NCBI GenBank assembly: GCA_018401565.1 | Contig: JAGYKS010000025.1 | Span: forward strand, 457,960-521,959 | Direction: 5' to 3' | Length of the DNA stretch: 64,000 bases | Source: Acidimicrobiales bacterium | GTDB lineage: Bacteria; Actinomycetota; Acidimicrobiia; Acidimicrobiales; Acidimicrobilacustridaceae | In this document: positions 20,521 through 29,578 of the stretch, one piece after another | Layout of the letters: each line of letters begins with the position of its first letter | How positions within the stretch are numbered: position 1 is the stretch's first letter | The notes under the pieces: model-generated | What the model was told of the DNA's origin: nothing | Seen by the model: only the letters and a program-made list of their open reading frames with translations | Databases searched by the model: none | Program-made: the position numbers and the translations under genes

Positions 20521-20937
20521 GGCAGTGATGTCCTTGATCTTGCCGGCCAGCTCGATGGCGGCGGGATCGGGTGAGGCGCCCTGCATGGCCATCAGCTTGG
20601 TGATGTCGCCTTCCACCTTGATCTTGCCGCTCATGAACGCCTGCATCCCGGCCTGCGGGTTCTGCTCCACGAAGATGGCGCGAGCGGTCTCGTAATCCAC
20701 GGTGACGGTGAGGTCGGGGCTCTCAAGATGACCCTTGTCCATCTTCATCTCGCCGTCAGACGTGTCCATGTGGCCGTTGAAGGCCCCGTCGACAAAGTCG
20801 TCGTGCTCGGGGGTCTCGACGATGATGAGGTTCATCTTCACCGTGTGGGGAACAGCGGCGGAGGCGTCGCTGCCTTCGCGCAGGACGCGGGCTGCATCGA
20901 TCCAGCCATCGGTGAGAAATACGTATGTGTCAGCCAT
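20518..20937 (-). CDS. SCP2 sterol-carrier-like domain protein
   Basis: Cytoplasmic 139-residue protein resembling the SCP2 lipid-binding domain: the C-terminal half (DLTVTVDYETARAIF ... MQAFMSGKIKVEGDITKLMAMQ) carries the family's GKIKVxGD(I/M)xKLM pattern. Members bind acyl chains or act as accessory domains. The leader has a clear AAGGAG 7 bases before ATG, and between it and the putative promoter lie six copies of a 12-bp repeat (20949-21015). The gene's stop codon starts a 14-bp repeat array. Ligand unknown. Confidence 0.8.
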   Translation of the reverse strand: MADTYVFLTDGWIDAARVLREGSDASAAVPHTVKMNLIIVETPEHDDFVDGAFNGHMDTSDGEMKMDKGHLESPDLTVTVDYETARAIFVEQNPQAGMQAFMSGKIKVEGDITKLMAMQGASPDPAAIELAGKIKDITA

Positions 20938-20948
20938 GTGGCACTCCT

Positions 20949-21015
20949 TGTCGTGTTCGGTGTCGTGTTCTGTGTCGTGTTCGGTGTCGTCTTCGGTGTG
21001 GTGTTCGGTGTCGAT
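20949..21015 (-). repeat. 12-bp tandem repeat in the SCP2 gene leader
   Basis: About six copies of GACACCGAACAC (minus strand), directly upstream of AAGGAG and the ATG at 20937. This lies in the probable 5' untranslated region. Confidence 0.8.
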
Positions 21016-21163
21016 AGTGCTGGCCGGGTGACGGACACCGGAGGCGCAGATCGATGCGTCACGCCAGGCCGTAGCGGCGGGCTGACACTATCCCATCGCC
21101 GGTGACTCGTCCGGCTCACACGGTCGGTGGGTATCGCTGGTGGGAGGGGACCCCACCGCCGCC

Positions 21164-21169
21164 TAGCAT
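21164..21169 (+). promoter_or_regulatory. -10 element of gatCAB
   Basis: TAGCAT, 8 bases before the gatC ATG at 21178. Confidence 0.55.
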
Positions 21170-21177
21170 GACCGCCC

Positions 21178-21481
21178 ATGGCCCAGCGCATTACCCGAGA
21201 CGACGTGGCCCACGTGGCCCGACTGGCCCGTCTGTCACCCACCGACGACGAGATCGAGGTCTTCACTGGGCAATTGGCGGCGATTCTCGACCACGCCGCC
21301 GATGTGGAGTCGCTCGATGTGGGCGACATCGAGCCCATGATCCATCCCTACCCGCTGCGCAACGTGTTGCGGGCCGACGTGCCTGGCCCCACCGTGGATC
21401 GTGACGAGGTGACTGGCCCAGGCGCCGGCGGTCGAGGACGGTCAATTCCGGGTGCCGGCCATCCTGGCTGACGAGCCATGA
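21178..21481 (+). CDS. gatC: Asp/Glu-tRNA amidotransferase subunit C (apparent frameshift)
   Basis: Small scaffold subunit of GatCAB, which turns Glu-tRNA(Gln) into Gln-tRNA(Gln) (and Asp-tRNA(Asn) into Asn-tRNA(Asn)). The start [15 protein letters not shown] and the stretch [21 protein letters not shown] are typical. An extra A at 21412 breaks the frame; without it the tail reads [19 protein letters not shown], giving exactly 100 residues and a stop overlapping gatA (ATGA at 21478). The restored overlap and normal length make a sequencing error very likely. Confidence 0.92.
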
Positions 21482-22968
21482 GCGCCCCGAACACCTCTGG
21501 TGGATCGTGGGTGGGCCGAACTGCGACCGATGTCGCAGCGGCAGTGCGTTCAGGCGCGGTGAGCGCCCGGCAGGTCACCGACGAACATCTGGCCGCCATC
21601 GAGGCTGGAGACGGCGACATCCACGCCTTCAACCTGGTCACCGCCGACGCCGCCCGGGCCGCTGCCGACGCCGTGGACCGTCAGGTGGCCGATGGCACCG
21701 ACCCCGGGCCACTGGCCGGCGTGCCCGTGGCCCTCAAGGACAACCTGTGCACCCGTGGCGTGCCCACCACGTGCTCATCGCGCATGCTCGAAGGGTGGGA
21801 GCCGCCCTACGACGCCACCGTGGTGCACCTGCTGGCGCGTGCCGGGGCGGTGGCACTGGGAAAGACCAACCTCGACGAGTTCGCCATGGGGTCGTCCACC
21901 GAGAACTCCGCCTTTGGCCCCACCCGCAATCCCCGTGACCTGTCGCGGGTGCCCGGTGGGTCCAGCGGTGGCAGCGCAGCGGCCGTGGCCGCCGACTTCG
22001 CCCCGGTGGCGTTGGGGTCTGACACCGGTGGCTCCATCCGCCAGCCCGCCGCCCTGTGCGGCGTGGTGGGGCTCAAGCCCACCTACGGCCTGGTGTCGCG
22101 TTATGGCCTGGTGGCGTTTGCATCGTCACTGGACCAGATCGGGCCCATGACGCGCACCGTGGCCGACACCGCCGTGGTGCTCGACGTGATCGCCGGTCAC
22201 GACCCGGCCGACTCAACGTCGATTCCCGAAAAGCTGCCGTCGTATGCCGCCGCCGTGGGCAACGGCGTGGCCGGACTGCGGGTGGGGCTGGTGACCGAAC
22301 TCAACGCCGACGGCATCGCCGACGACGTTGCCGCCCGGGTGCGCGCTGCGGCCGAGGCGCTGGCTGCTGCCGGTGCCGAGGTGGTCGAGGTGTCGGTGCC
22401 GGCGGTGACCTACGGCCTGTCGGCGTACTACCTCATCGCCCCGGCTGAGGCGTCGAGCAACCTGGCCCGCTACGACGGGGTGCGCTTCGGGTTGCGGGTG
22501 GATGCACCCACCACCGCCGAGATGATGACCGCAACCCGCACTGCCGGGTTCGGCCCCGAGGTCAAGCGCCGCATCATGCTGGGCACCTACGCCCTGTCGG
22601 CGGGCTACTACGACGCCTACTACGGCAAGGCCCAGCGGGTCCGCACCCTCATCGCCCGTGACTTTGCCGCCGCCTACGAGTCGGTGGACGTGCTGTTGTC
22701 GCCCACCTCACCCACCACGGCGTTCGCCTTCGGGGCCAAGGCCGACCCGCTGGCCATGTACCTCAACGACGTGTGCACCATCCCGTCCAACCTGGCCGGC
22801 CATCCCGCCATCTCGGTGCCGTTTGGCACCGGTGACGACGGCCTGCCCGTCGGGGTGCAGCTGATGGCCCCGGCCATGGGCGAGCCCGTGCTGCTGGCCA
22901 CCGCCGCCGTACTTGAGCACGCCGCACCCATTGTGAACACCGACCCGACGCTCGCGGGAGGGCAGTGA
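21478..22968 (+). CDS. gatA: Asp/Glu-tRNA amidotransferase subunit A
   Basis: Amidase subunit that releases ammonia from glutamine for the GatB active site. 496 residues. The Ser-cisSer-Lys triad is visible with the family's spacing: Lys87 (VALKDN), Ser162 (GGSSGGS) and nucleophile Ser186 ([10 protein letters not shown]). Second gene of gatCAB; the ATG overlaps the gatC stop and gatB starts 2 bases after its stop. Confidence 0.96.
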   Translation: MSAPNTSGGSWVGRTATDVAAAVRSGAVSARQVTDEHLAAIEAGDGDIHAFNLVTADAARAAADAVDRQVADGTDPGPLAGVPVALKDNLCTRGVPTTCSSRMLEGWEPPYDATVVHLLARAGAVALGKTNLDEFAMGSSTENSAFGPTRNPRDLSRVPGGSSGGSAAAVAADFAPVALGSDTGGSIRQPAALCGVVGLKPTYGLVSRYGLVAFASSLDQIGPMTRTVADTAVVLDVIAGHDPADSTSIPEKLPSYAAAVGNGVAGLRVGLVTELNADGIADDVAARVRAAAEALAAAGAEVVEVSVPAVTYGLSAYYLIAPAEASSNLARYDGVRFGLRVDAPTTAEMMTATRTAGFGPEVKRRIMLGTYALSAGYYDAYYGKAQRVRTLIARDFAAAYESVDVLLSPTSPTTAFAFGAKADPLAMYLNDVCTIPSNLAGHPAISVPFGTGDDGLPVGVQLMAPAMGEPVLLATAAVLEHAAPIVNTDPTLAGGQ

Positions 22969-22970
22969 CC

Positions 22971-24446
22971 ATGGCTGACGACGTCACCACCGGCGCACCC
23001 ACCGTCATCTCACCCACCACCGGCACCGAGTGGGAGGTGGTGGTCGGCCTTGAGGTTCACGCCGAGTTGGCCACGGCCACCAAGATGTTCTCGTCGGCGC
23101 CCAACGTGTTCGGCGGCGAACCCAACCGCAACATCGACCCCGTCAGCCTGGGCCTGCCCGGCACCCTGCCGGTGCTCAACGCCCAGGCCGTGGAGCTGGC
23201 CGTCCGGGTGGGAGTGGCACTGGGTTGCGACGTGCGGCCGTGCGTGTTCGCCCGCAAGAACTACTTCTACCCCGACATGCCCAAGGATTTTCAGATCTCC
23301 CAGTTCGACCTCCCGCTCAACGTGGACGGCGAACTGGAACTGCCGTCGGGCCAGATCGCCGGCATCGAGCGCGCCCACCTGGAAGAAGACACCGGCAAGA
23401 ACATGCACATGGGCGGCGACGGTCGCATCCACGGTGCCGACTACTCGCTGGTGGACTACAACCGCGCTGGCGTGCCGTTGCTTGAGATCGTTGGCCGGCC
23501 CGACCTTCGCGGTGGTGAGCAGGCCCGTCAGTACGTGGCCGAACTGCGCGGCGTGCTGGTGGCGGTGGGGGCGTCGGACGGCAAGATGGAAGAAGGGTCG
23601 CTGCGCGTCGACGCCAACGTGTCGGTGCGTCCGGTGGGCGACACCGAACTGGGCACGCGCTGCGAGGTCAAAAACGTGAACTCGTTGCGGTCACTGGGCC
23701 GGGCCATCGACTACGAAGCCCGTCGCCAGGTGGACCTGCTCGAATCCGGCGAGCGCATCCACCAGGAAACCCGCCACTGGGACGACACCAACGGCCGCAC
23801 CCGCGCCGGCCGGTCCAAGGAACAGGCTGAGGACTACCGCTACTTCCCCGAGCCCGACCTGGTGCCGCTGGTGCCCGACCCGGCCTGGGTCGAGTCGGTG
23901 CGCGCCGCACTCCCGCCGCTGCCGGCGGCCCGTCGTCGGGCGCTGGCTGACGCTGCCGGGGTGGAACCCGGTGCGGTGGCGTTGCACGTTGAGCGAGACC
24001 TCGACGGTCTGGCTCTGGCTGCCATCGCCGCTGGCGCCGACCCCGTCCGGGTGCTCAACCATGTGGAGCACAACCTGGCCGTTGATGGCGCCGAGCGTCT
24101 TGATGCCGGTGCGCTGGCCGACCTGGTGGCCATGGAGACAAGCGGCGAGCTCACGTCCACCCAGGCCAAGCAGGTGCTGGCCGACATGGTGGCCACCGGC
24201 AACGCACCGGCAGCCATAGCTGCCGAACGGGGCTTTGAGGCCCTCGACACCGGTGCGCTGGACGCCGCCGTCGACGCCGTGATCGCCGAATTCCCCGACG
24301 ACTGGGCTGCGCTGTGCGCCGCCGACGACCCCAAGAAGAAAAAGAAGCTCACCGGGTTTTTCACCGGCAAGATCATGGCCGCCACCGGCGGCAACGCCGA
24401 CGGTCGGGCGGTGGGCGAGGCGCTGGCCCGCCGCGCCGACAGCTGA
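22971..24446 (+). CDS. gatB: Asp/Glu-tRNA amidotransferase subunit B
   Basis: Kinase/transamidase subunit that activates the misacylated tRNA and receives ammonia from GatA. 491 residues. WEVVVGLEVHAEL at the N-terminus, the metal-binding region, and the C-terminal YqeY-like tail ending LTGFFTGKIMAATGGNADG are conserved. ATG 22971 is chosen with GGGAGGG 8-14 bases upstream; an in-frame GTG overlaps the gatA stop. A stem-loop 40 bases after the stop probably ends the operon. With gltX and tRNA-Gln in the same window this supports indirect Gln-tRNA formation. Confidence 0.96.
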   Translation: MADDVTTGAPTVISPTTGTEWEVVVGLEVHAELATATKMFSSAPNVFGGEPNRNIDPVSLGLPGTLPVLNAQAVELAVRVGVALGCDVRPCVFARKNYFYPDMPKDFQISQFDLPLNVDGELELPSGQIAGIERAHLEEDTGKNMHMGGDGRIHGADYSLVDYNRAGVPLLEIVGRPDLRGGEQARQYVAELRGVLVAVGASDGKMEEGSLRVDANVSVRPVGDTELGTRCEVKNVNSLRSLGRAIDYEARRQVDLLESGERIHQETRHWDDTNGRTRAGRSKEQAEDYRYFPEPDLVPLVPDPAWVESVRAALPPLPAARRRALADAAGVEPGAVALHVERDLDGLALAAIAAGADPVRVLNHVEHNLAVDGAERLDAGALADLVAMETSGELTSTQAKQVLADMVATGNAPAAIAAERGFEALDTGALDAAVDAVIAEFPDDWAALCAADDPKKKKKLTGFFTGKIMAATGGNADGRAVGEALARRADS

Positions 24447-24485
24447 GGGCCTGGTTGTACCTGTCCGGGGGTTGAGGTGACATAT

Positions 24486-24503
24486 CCCCCACTGGGGTGG
24501 GGG
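24486..24503 (+). terminator. hairpin after gatB
   Basis: CCCCCAC, 4-base loop, GTGGGGG: a 7-bp perfect stem followed by TGTCTTG. Weak T-tract. Confidence 0.45.
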
Positions 24504-24905
24504 TGTCTTGCACCCGGCCCTACCAGTGGCGCAACACCGCAGAGCGGTACGACCTTAAGGCGTTGATGCCCAAGGACCGTCGTCGCCCACAAGAACCCAA
24601 CGAGACTCCGACCCATGTCATTGAGGACCTGCTAACCCTCGCGGTGGTCGAGCCCACGATCCGATGCCGCCATCAGCGCGTTCACGACCGGGCTCGCCAC
24701 TGAGACCGTCATCGAGACTTCACCGTTCGGGTTCTGCCACTGGGCCGGCGCGCCCGGCGACCTGGTCGCCTTGGACAGCTTTTACATCGGGAACTTCAAA
24801 GGAGTCCGCAAGGTCTACCAACTGAACGCGATCGATGTCGCCACCCGCTGGGCTGTCATGGCGATCGTGCTCGGTCCGGTCACCGCCGAAACCGACCACT
24901 GGTCA
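24504..24905 (+). pseudogene. IS481-like/integrase-core transposase remnant
   Basis: Decayed transposase. One frame (24504-24690) preserves an HTH-type region, with KALMPKDRRRP and LTLAVVEPTI, typical of IS481-like elements. A second frame (24680-24905) preserves the integrase core start: DLVALDSFYIGNFKGV and NAIDVATRWAV, holding the first catalytic Asp. About 40 residues between them are missing, the frames differ, and the part with the remaining DDE residues is gone. No terminal inverted repeats were found by eye. It abuts the toxin-antitoxin-like pair, so the 24.45-25.9 kb segment looks like acquired DNA. Confidence 0.7.
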
Positions 24906-25031
24906 ACCAGGACACACTCGACCATCCGGCGGCAACCGGGACTGCCGCGCCATGCCGGGAGTGTCCTCGCACACCATGCCGTTCGCAAGCACGCGAGTGT
25001 CACGGAGCCGTCATTCAGGGGCAGTTCGGCC

Positions 25032-25303
25032 TCAGACGGACTCGACCACTGAGGCGTAGCGCTGCTGGGCGGCCTGCGCCGACGTGCCCAGCAGGCTGCC
25101 GATCTTCTGCCACGAGGCCCCGCTGCCCGCGCCGCGATGACCGCGTCGATGACCTGGCGCTCGCTACGAGCGCGGTCGAGGGCCGCTCGTTCGAGCATGT
25201 ACTCCTCGACCGGGCGCTCGTCGCCGTCGGCGGGTTCGTAGTTCTCGAACCGCTCGGCGAGTTCGTCGGCGTGGTCGAGGATCTCTTGGATCGATCGGGG
25301 CAT
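25032..25303 (-). CDS. putative antitoxin, small helical DNA-binding-type protein (apparent frameshift)
   Basis: Small acidic protein starting MPRSIQEILDHADELAERF with a middle Glu/Asp-rich part. The frame is lost in a run of G; one additional G lets it continue as ASWQKIGSLLGTSAQAAQQRY, a helix-turn-helix-like motif (sigma-region-4-like), to a stop at 25032, giving 90 residues. The ATG at 25303 has GAGGTGATC a few bases upstream. The upstream gene ends only 5 bases before this start. I recall similar two-gene cassettes in actinobacteria, but the toxin-antitoxin role is inferred from layout, not from a firm family match. Confidence 0.5.
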
Positions 25304-25308
25304 CGGGA

Positions 25309-25530
25309 TCACCTCAGGAACTTCTCGCGTGCGGGCATGGCATGGACGATGAACTCGACCCCGTCACCGACCGCTACTCCGACTTCGAGCATCCGGCCGC
25401 TGTCATCGGCGCCGACCAGCATGGTGAGTCCGTCGAGGTCGAAGACTCGGATCGGGTGGCGGTAGGCATGGAGCATGTTGGTGTCGGGGATCCCGTGCTT
25501 TCGAGCGCTCACCAGAACCACCGGATCCAC
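25309..25530 (-). CDS. putative toxin partner, small protein of unknown family
   Basis: 73-residue protein from GTG 25530, with ARKHGIPDTNMLHAYRHPIR, then strands carrying MLVGADDSGRMLEVGVAV and ending VHAMPAREKFLR. The fold order (helix, then strands) and ending recall small toxins of BrnT/DUF4258-like type, without certainty. It is followed 5 bases after its stop by the DNA-binding-type gene, as in autoregulated toxin-antitoxin operons. Its -10 (TAACTT) lies inside a perfect palindrome. Confidence 0.45.
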   Translation of the reverse strand: MDPVVLVSARKHGIPDTNMLHAYRHPIRVFDLDGLTMLVGADDSGRMLEVGVAVGDGVEFIVHAMPAREKFLR

Positions 25531-25532
25531 CC

Positions 25533-25565
25533 CGTCAAGTTACCTTGACGACGTGACATTGTCAC
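25533..25565 (-). promoter_or_regulatory. promoter with palindromic operator of the toxin-antitoxin-like pair
   Basis: Perfect inverted repeat CGTCAAG-4-CTTGACG (25533-25550) overlaps the minus-strand -10 TAACTT (25542-25537), 6 bases before GTG 25530. A second inverted repeat GTGAC-3-GTCAC follows (25553-25565) at the -35 position. This layout fits autorepression. Confidence 0.6.
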
Positions 25566-25921
25566 CACGATGACAGCCCGGCCGCCGAGTTGCGGTCGCG
25601 AACGGCACGGATCCGGCAGCGAGGATCGGGAGGTCGTTGATTCAGGGTCCACCATCGTGTTGGTGGTGGGGGTCAGCGTTTGGTGCGGGAGCTCGAGCGA
25701 GGTCTGACCCAACTCAACCGGCTGACGCCGAATGGCTGTCTTCAAATCGATCCATAGGCCCGGTCTCAAGCTCTCGCACTGACACCCACCGGTCGGACGG
25801 GGTGACCGTCTGCAACCTGCCAAGCGCTGCCACAATCGGTGACATCGGCCTGTTGTTGCCTTAGGGTTGGGTCCACCAGGGATCGGATCCTCGGCCGGTC
25901 CCACAATGTGGAGGACACGCC
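25551..25921. other. 370-bp spacer without recognisable gene
   Basis: Beyond the second palindrome I see no gene, RNA or repeat here. Long open frames on the minus strand have no recognisable domain and are probably chance or decayed sequence. TTAGGGTT near 25862 may be the -10 region of the lipoprotein gene. Confidence 0.4.
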
Positions 25922-26458
25922 ATGACCAGATCCCGTACCACCCTGTTGGCCATGCTGGCCGTGGCCGCCCTGACAGCCGCAGCCTGTGGAGGTGGAGACT
26001 CCGAATCCTCCACTGCCGACTCCCCGGCCTCCACCGCTGGCGGCTCATCAGGCATGGAGACTCCCGACATCGAGGTCGGGGGCGGTTTCGACGGCAGCGT
26101 TGAGGACTGCATCCAGTTGGCGTCGGCAGTGACCGCCGTGGTGGCCCTGCCCATGATGGGCATGCTGGGCGAGGACGCCATCACCGACGCCGAAGACGCA
26201 CTGTCGGGCATCGACGCCCGCATCCCGGCAGAGCTCGAAGACGAGTTCCGCCTTCTGGAGTCCGCCTACGCCGACTACTCCGCCGCCCTTGATGGCGCCT
26301 CAATCGCTGACATTGCCAACGACCCGACGGTGGGCGAGAAGTTCGAACAGGCCGCAGCGGCATTCGACAACCCCGAGGTTGAGGCGGCGCTGGACACCAT
26401 CGGTACCTTCCTCGAAGACAACTGCTCGGAGCTCGGAATCACCGACATCGCCCCGTGA
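25922..26458 (+). CDS. lipoprotein, function unknown
   Basis: 178 residues with a clear lipoprotein signal: MTRSRTTLL, a hydrophobic core, and a lipobox TAAAC with the lipidated Cys at about residue 23. A Ser/Thr/Gly-rich linker follows, then a helical domain (about 55-178), with one Cys near its start (EDCIQLAS) and one near its end (DNCSELG) that could form a disulfide. GGAGGAC lies 6 bases before ATG. The stop codon opens a 15-bp repeat array. No family recognised. Confidence 0.75.
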   Translation: MTRSRTTLLAMLAVAALTAAACGGGDSESSTADSPASTAGGSSGMETPDIEVGGGFDGSVEDCIQLASAVTAVVALPMMGMLGEDAITDAEDALSGIDARIPAELEDEFRLLESAYADYSAALDGASIADIANDPTVGEKFEQAAAAFDNPEVEAALDTIGTFLEDNCSELGITDIAP

Positions 26459-26530
26459 CGGTTCGCCCCGTGACGTTTCACCCCGTGGCGGGTCACGCCG
26501 CCACGGTTCGCCCCGTCACGGGAGCACTGC
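26456..26530 (+). repeat. 15-bp tandem array starting at the lipoprotein stop codon
   Basis: Units TGACGGTTCGCCCCG, TGACGTTTCACCCCG, then three more diverged copies, beginning exactly at the stop TGA. The gene's last codons (ATCGCCCCG) match the unit's end, so the array seems to have grown from the 3' end of the gene. The second unit supplies an in-frame reserve stop. Confidence 0.9.
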
Positions 26531-26534
26531 GCCG

Positions 26535-26540
26535 TATCCT
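26535..26540 (+). promoter_or_regulatory. -10 element of the Eis-like gene
   Basis: TATCCT, 6 bases before ATG 26547, directly after the repeat array. Confidence 0.55.
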
Positions 26541-26546
26541 GCCGGT

Positions 26547-27792
26547 ATGACCGACGCTGGCGGCAACGACTTCACTCTGGGCTACCTCGACCCGGCCAGA
26601 TGGGCCGACACCATCGAGGTGGACCGGTTGGTGTTCGCCGAAACGCCGTCGCCGGCGGTGGCTGCCGCCGAACAGTCGGTGCTCGCCCGCCGATCGGGTG
26701 CTGACGATCACCGATGGCGATGCAGCCACCGGGCAGGTGGTCGCTACTGCCGGGTCGTACCGGTTCGACCTCACGCTGCCTGGCGGCACGACGTTGCCGG
26801 TGGCCGGGGTGACCAACGTGGGCGTGTTGCCCACCCATCGTCGCCGGGGGTTATTTCGCCGGCTCATGGTCCGCCAGCACGACGACATCGCCGCCGAAGG
26901 GTTGGCTGTGGCCGTTTTGAATGCTTCCGACGCCCGCATCTACGGCCGCTTCGGGTACGGCATGGCGTCTCGCTACGCCGTGGTGCGCATCGACACCCAC
27001 CGCAGCGGTTTCGCCACCGCACCACCCACACGGAACCTGCGGTTGATGCGCAGCGCCCATGCCGGTGACGTGTTGCCGGCGTTGTATGACGCTGCGGCCG
27101 CCACCCGGCCCGGCACCCTGTCGCGCAGCGCGACGTGGTGGGCGATGATGCTGGGCGATACCGAGATGTGGAAGGGCGGTGGACACCACGAGGTGGTGGT
27201 GGCCGAGCCCCAAGGCGACGATCCCGGGGGCTACGCCGTGTACCGGGTGGCTCCCGACGGTGAAGGTGTCACGGTCACGGTGCGCGAGGTGGTGGCTGCC
27301 ACCGCTGGCACCCATGCTGCGTTGTGGCGGTACCTGCTCGACGTGGACCTCGCCCTGGGCGTCCACGCCGAGGTGCCCGTCGACGACGCCGTGTTGTGGT
27401 GGCTCGACGATCCACGGGCGCTGATCACCCAGCAGGTGCGAGACTTTTTGTTCGTTCGCATCCTCGACACCCCAGCGGCCCTGTCGGCCCGTCGGTACCG
27501 GGTACCCGTCGAGGTGGTGCTCGAGGTGACCGACCACTTCCGGCCCGACAGTGGTGCTGCCGGGCGCTTCATGCTGCGAGGCGACGCCAACGGCGCCGCA
27601 TGCACCCCCACAGCCGACGATCCCGACATCACCCTTGGCGTGGACGCGCTCGGTTCGCTGCTGCTGGGCGGAGTGGACGCCCATGTGCTGGCCGCCACCG
27701 GCCGGATCACCGCCCACCGCAGCGGAGCGGTGGACGCGGTGGCCACGGCTTTTGGGTGGTCGTCGGCACCTTTTTGTGCCACCCGGTTTTGA
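26547..27792 (+). CDS. Eis-like GNAT N-acetyltransferase (apparent frameshift)
   Basis: Acetyl-CoA-dependent acetyltransferase of the Eis (enhanced intracellular survival) type: an N-terminal GNAT domain with the acetyl-CoA loop VLPTHRRRGLFRRLM, a second GNAT-like domain, and a C-terminal SCP2-like domain (about the last 110 residues); the C-terminal carboxylate at FCATRF would end the chain as in Eis. An extra C in CGCCCGCC (26686-26688) shifts the frame; without it ...EQSVLAADRVLTITDG follows. Corrected length is 414 residues, close to Eis (about 400). Members acetylate amines, including aminoglycosides; the substrate here is unknown. Confidence 0.82.
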
Positions 27793-27836
27793 CCCTCACC
27801 GGGTGCGCCCGTTCGCCCGGTGCACAGCGTTGGATC

Positions 27837-27842
27837 TACGCT
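27837..27842 (+). promoter_or_regulatory. -10 element of ilvD
   Basis: TACGCT, 7 bases before ATG 27850; this supports the ATG over an in-frame GTG 30 bases upstream. Confidence 0.6.
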
Positions 27843-27849
27843 GACACCC

Positions 27850-29529
27850 ATGCACGACCCTATGAAGCCCCGCTCCCACGAGGTCACCGACGGCCCGAAC
27901 CGGGCCCCGGCCAGGGCCATGCTGCGGGCCATCGGCATGGGCGACGACGACTGGGACAAGTCTCAGGTTGCGGTGTGTTCGTCGTGGAATGAGGTCACAC
28001 CGTGCAACATGCCACTGGACCGGCTGGCCAAGCGGGCCAAGCAGGGCGTGCGGGACGCCGGCGGGTTTCCCATCGAGTTCGTCACCATCGCCGTGTCCGA
28101 CGGCATCTCCATGGGTCACGAAGGCATGCGGGCGTCGCTGGTGAGTCGCGAGGTCATCGCCGACAGCGTGGAAACGGTGATGCACGCCGAGCGTTTCGAC
28201 GCCCTGGTCACCTTCGCCGGTTGCGACAAGAGCCTGCCGGGCATGCTCATGGCGTCGGCCCGGCTCAACCTGCCGAGCGTGTTCGTGTACGGCGGCAGCA
28301 TCCTGCCCGGCGAGCACAAGGGCGAAGCCACCGACATCGTGAGCGTGTTCGAGGCCGTGGGGGCGCACGCCGCCGGGCTCATTGACGACGCCGAACTCAA
28401 GGAAATCGAGTGTGGGGCCTGCCCCAGCGAGGGATCGTGCGCCGGCATGTTCACCGCCAACACCATGGCGGCGGTCGCTGAGGCGCTCGGCATGGCGCTG
28501 CCGGGATCATCGTCGCCGCCGGCCCCCGACAGCCGTCGTGACGACTTCGCCCATGCCAGTGGCGTGGCCGTGCTGAACCTGCTGCGCAACGAAATCCGCC
28601 CCAGCGACATCCTCACCCGTGAGGCGTTCGAGAACGCCATCGCCGTGGTCAACGCCCTGGGCGGATCCACCAACGCCGTGCTGCACCTTTTGGCCATCGC
28701 CTCAGAAGCCGGTGTCATGTTGAGTCTCGACGACTTCAACCGCGTGGCCGGGCGTGTGCCCCACATCGCCGACACCAAGCCGCACGGCAAGTACCACATG
28801 ACCGACCTGGACCGGGTTGGCGGCGTGCCCATGGTGATGAAGGCGCTGCTGGATGCCGGCCTGCTGCACGGCAACTGCATGACCGTCACCGGCAAGACCG
28901 TGGCCGAGAACCTGGCCGACCTGGACCCGCCGGCACCCGACGGCGAGGTGGTGCGTGCCATCGACAACCCCATCCATCCCATCGGTGGCATCGCCATCCT
29001 GAGCGGCACGCTGGCCCCAAAGGGGTCGGTGGTCAAGATCGCCGGCATCGACTTCTCGCGCTTTGAGGGCACCGCCCGTGTGTTCGATGGCGAGCAGTAC
29101 GCCATGGACGAGATCCTGGCCGGCACCATCAAGCCCGGTGACGTGCTGGTCATCCGTTACGAAGGCCCCAAGGGCGGGCCCGGCATGCGCGAGATGCTGG
29201 CGGTGACCGGGGCGCTCAAGGGTGTGGGTCGCGGGGGCGACACGGCGCTCATCACCGACGGCCGGTTCTCCGGTGGCACCCACGGCTTCTGCATCGGGCA
29301 TGTGGCCCCCGAGGCCGTCGACGGCGGCCCCATCTCGCTGGTGCACGATGGCGACCTCATCATCATCGACACCGAGACCCACTCCATCGACTTGATGGTC
29401 GACGAGGCCGAACTCGACCGGCGTCGGGGACTGGTGGTGCATCCCGAACCCCGCTACACCAAAGGTGTGCTGGCCAAGTTCGCCAAGCTGGTGCAGGGCG
29501 CCGAACGCGGCGCCATCACGTCGGCCTAA
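27850..29529 (+). CDS. ilvD: dihydroxy-acid dehydratase IlvD
   Basis: Dehydrates 2,3-dihydroxy-isovalerate and -3-methylvalerate to the keto acids of Val/Leu and Ile. 559 residues. Cluster ligands are visible at Cys52 (TPCNMP), Cys125 (AGCDKS) and Cys197 ([13 protein letters not shown]); three ligands at these places fit the 2Fe-2S actinobacterial type. The active-site serine region [10 protein letters not shown] is present near the C-terminus. It is a single gene about 2 kb before ilvBNC, with no leader peptide seen in front. Confidence 0.95.
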   Translation: MHDPMKPRSHEVTDGPNRAPARAMLRAIGMGDDDWDKSQVAVCSSWNEVTPCNMPLDRLAKRAKQGVRDAGGFPIEFVTIAVSDGISMGHEGMRASLVSREVIADSVETVMHAERFDALVTFAGCDKSLPGMLMASARLNLPSVFVYGGSILPGEHKGEATDIVSVFEAVGAHAAGLIDDAELKEIECGACPSEGSCAGMFTANTMAAVAEALGMALPGSSSPPAPDSRRDDFAHASGVAVLNLLRNEIRPSDILTREAFENAIAVVNALGGSTNAVLHLLAIASEAGVMLSLDDFNRVAGRVPHIADTKPHGKYHMTDLDRVGGVPMVMKALLDAGLLHGNCMTVTGKTVAENLADLDPPAPDGEVVRAIDNPIHPIGGIAILSGTLAPKGSVVKIAGIDFSRFEGTARVFDGEQYAMDEILAGTIKPGDVLVIRYEGPKGGPGMREMLAVTGALKGVGRGGDTALITDGRFSGGTHGFCIGHVAPEAVDGGPISLVHDGDLIIIDTETHSIDLMVDEAELDRRRGLVVHPEPRYTKGVLAKFAKLVQGAERGAITSA

Positions 29530-29578
29530 TCGTTTCGTTGGTCTGACGCTCGCTCTGGCCCCGGCGACAGGGTTCGGG

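Noticed and set aside
24447..24905. Intact insertion sequence
   Set aside because: The HTH and core parts are in different frames, a middle part is missing, the last DDE residues are absent and no terminal inverted repeats were found.
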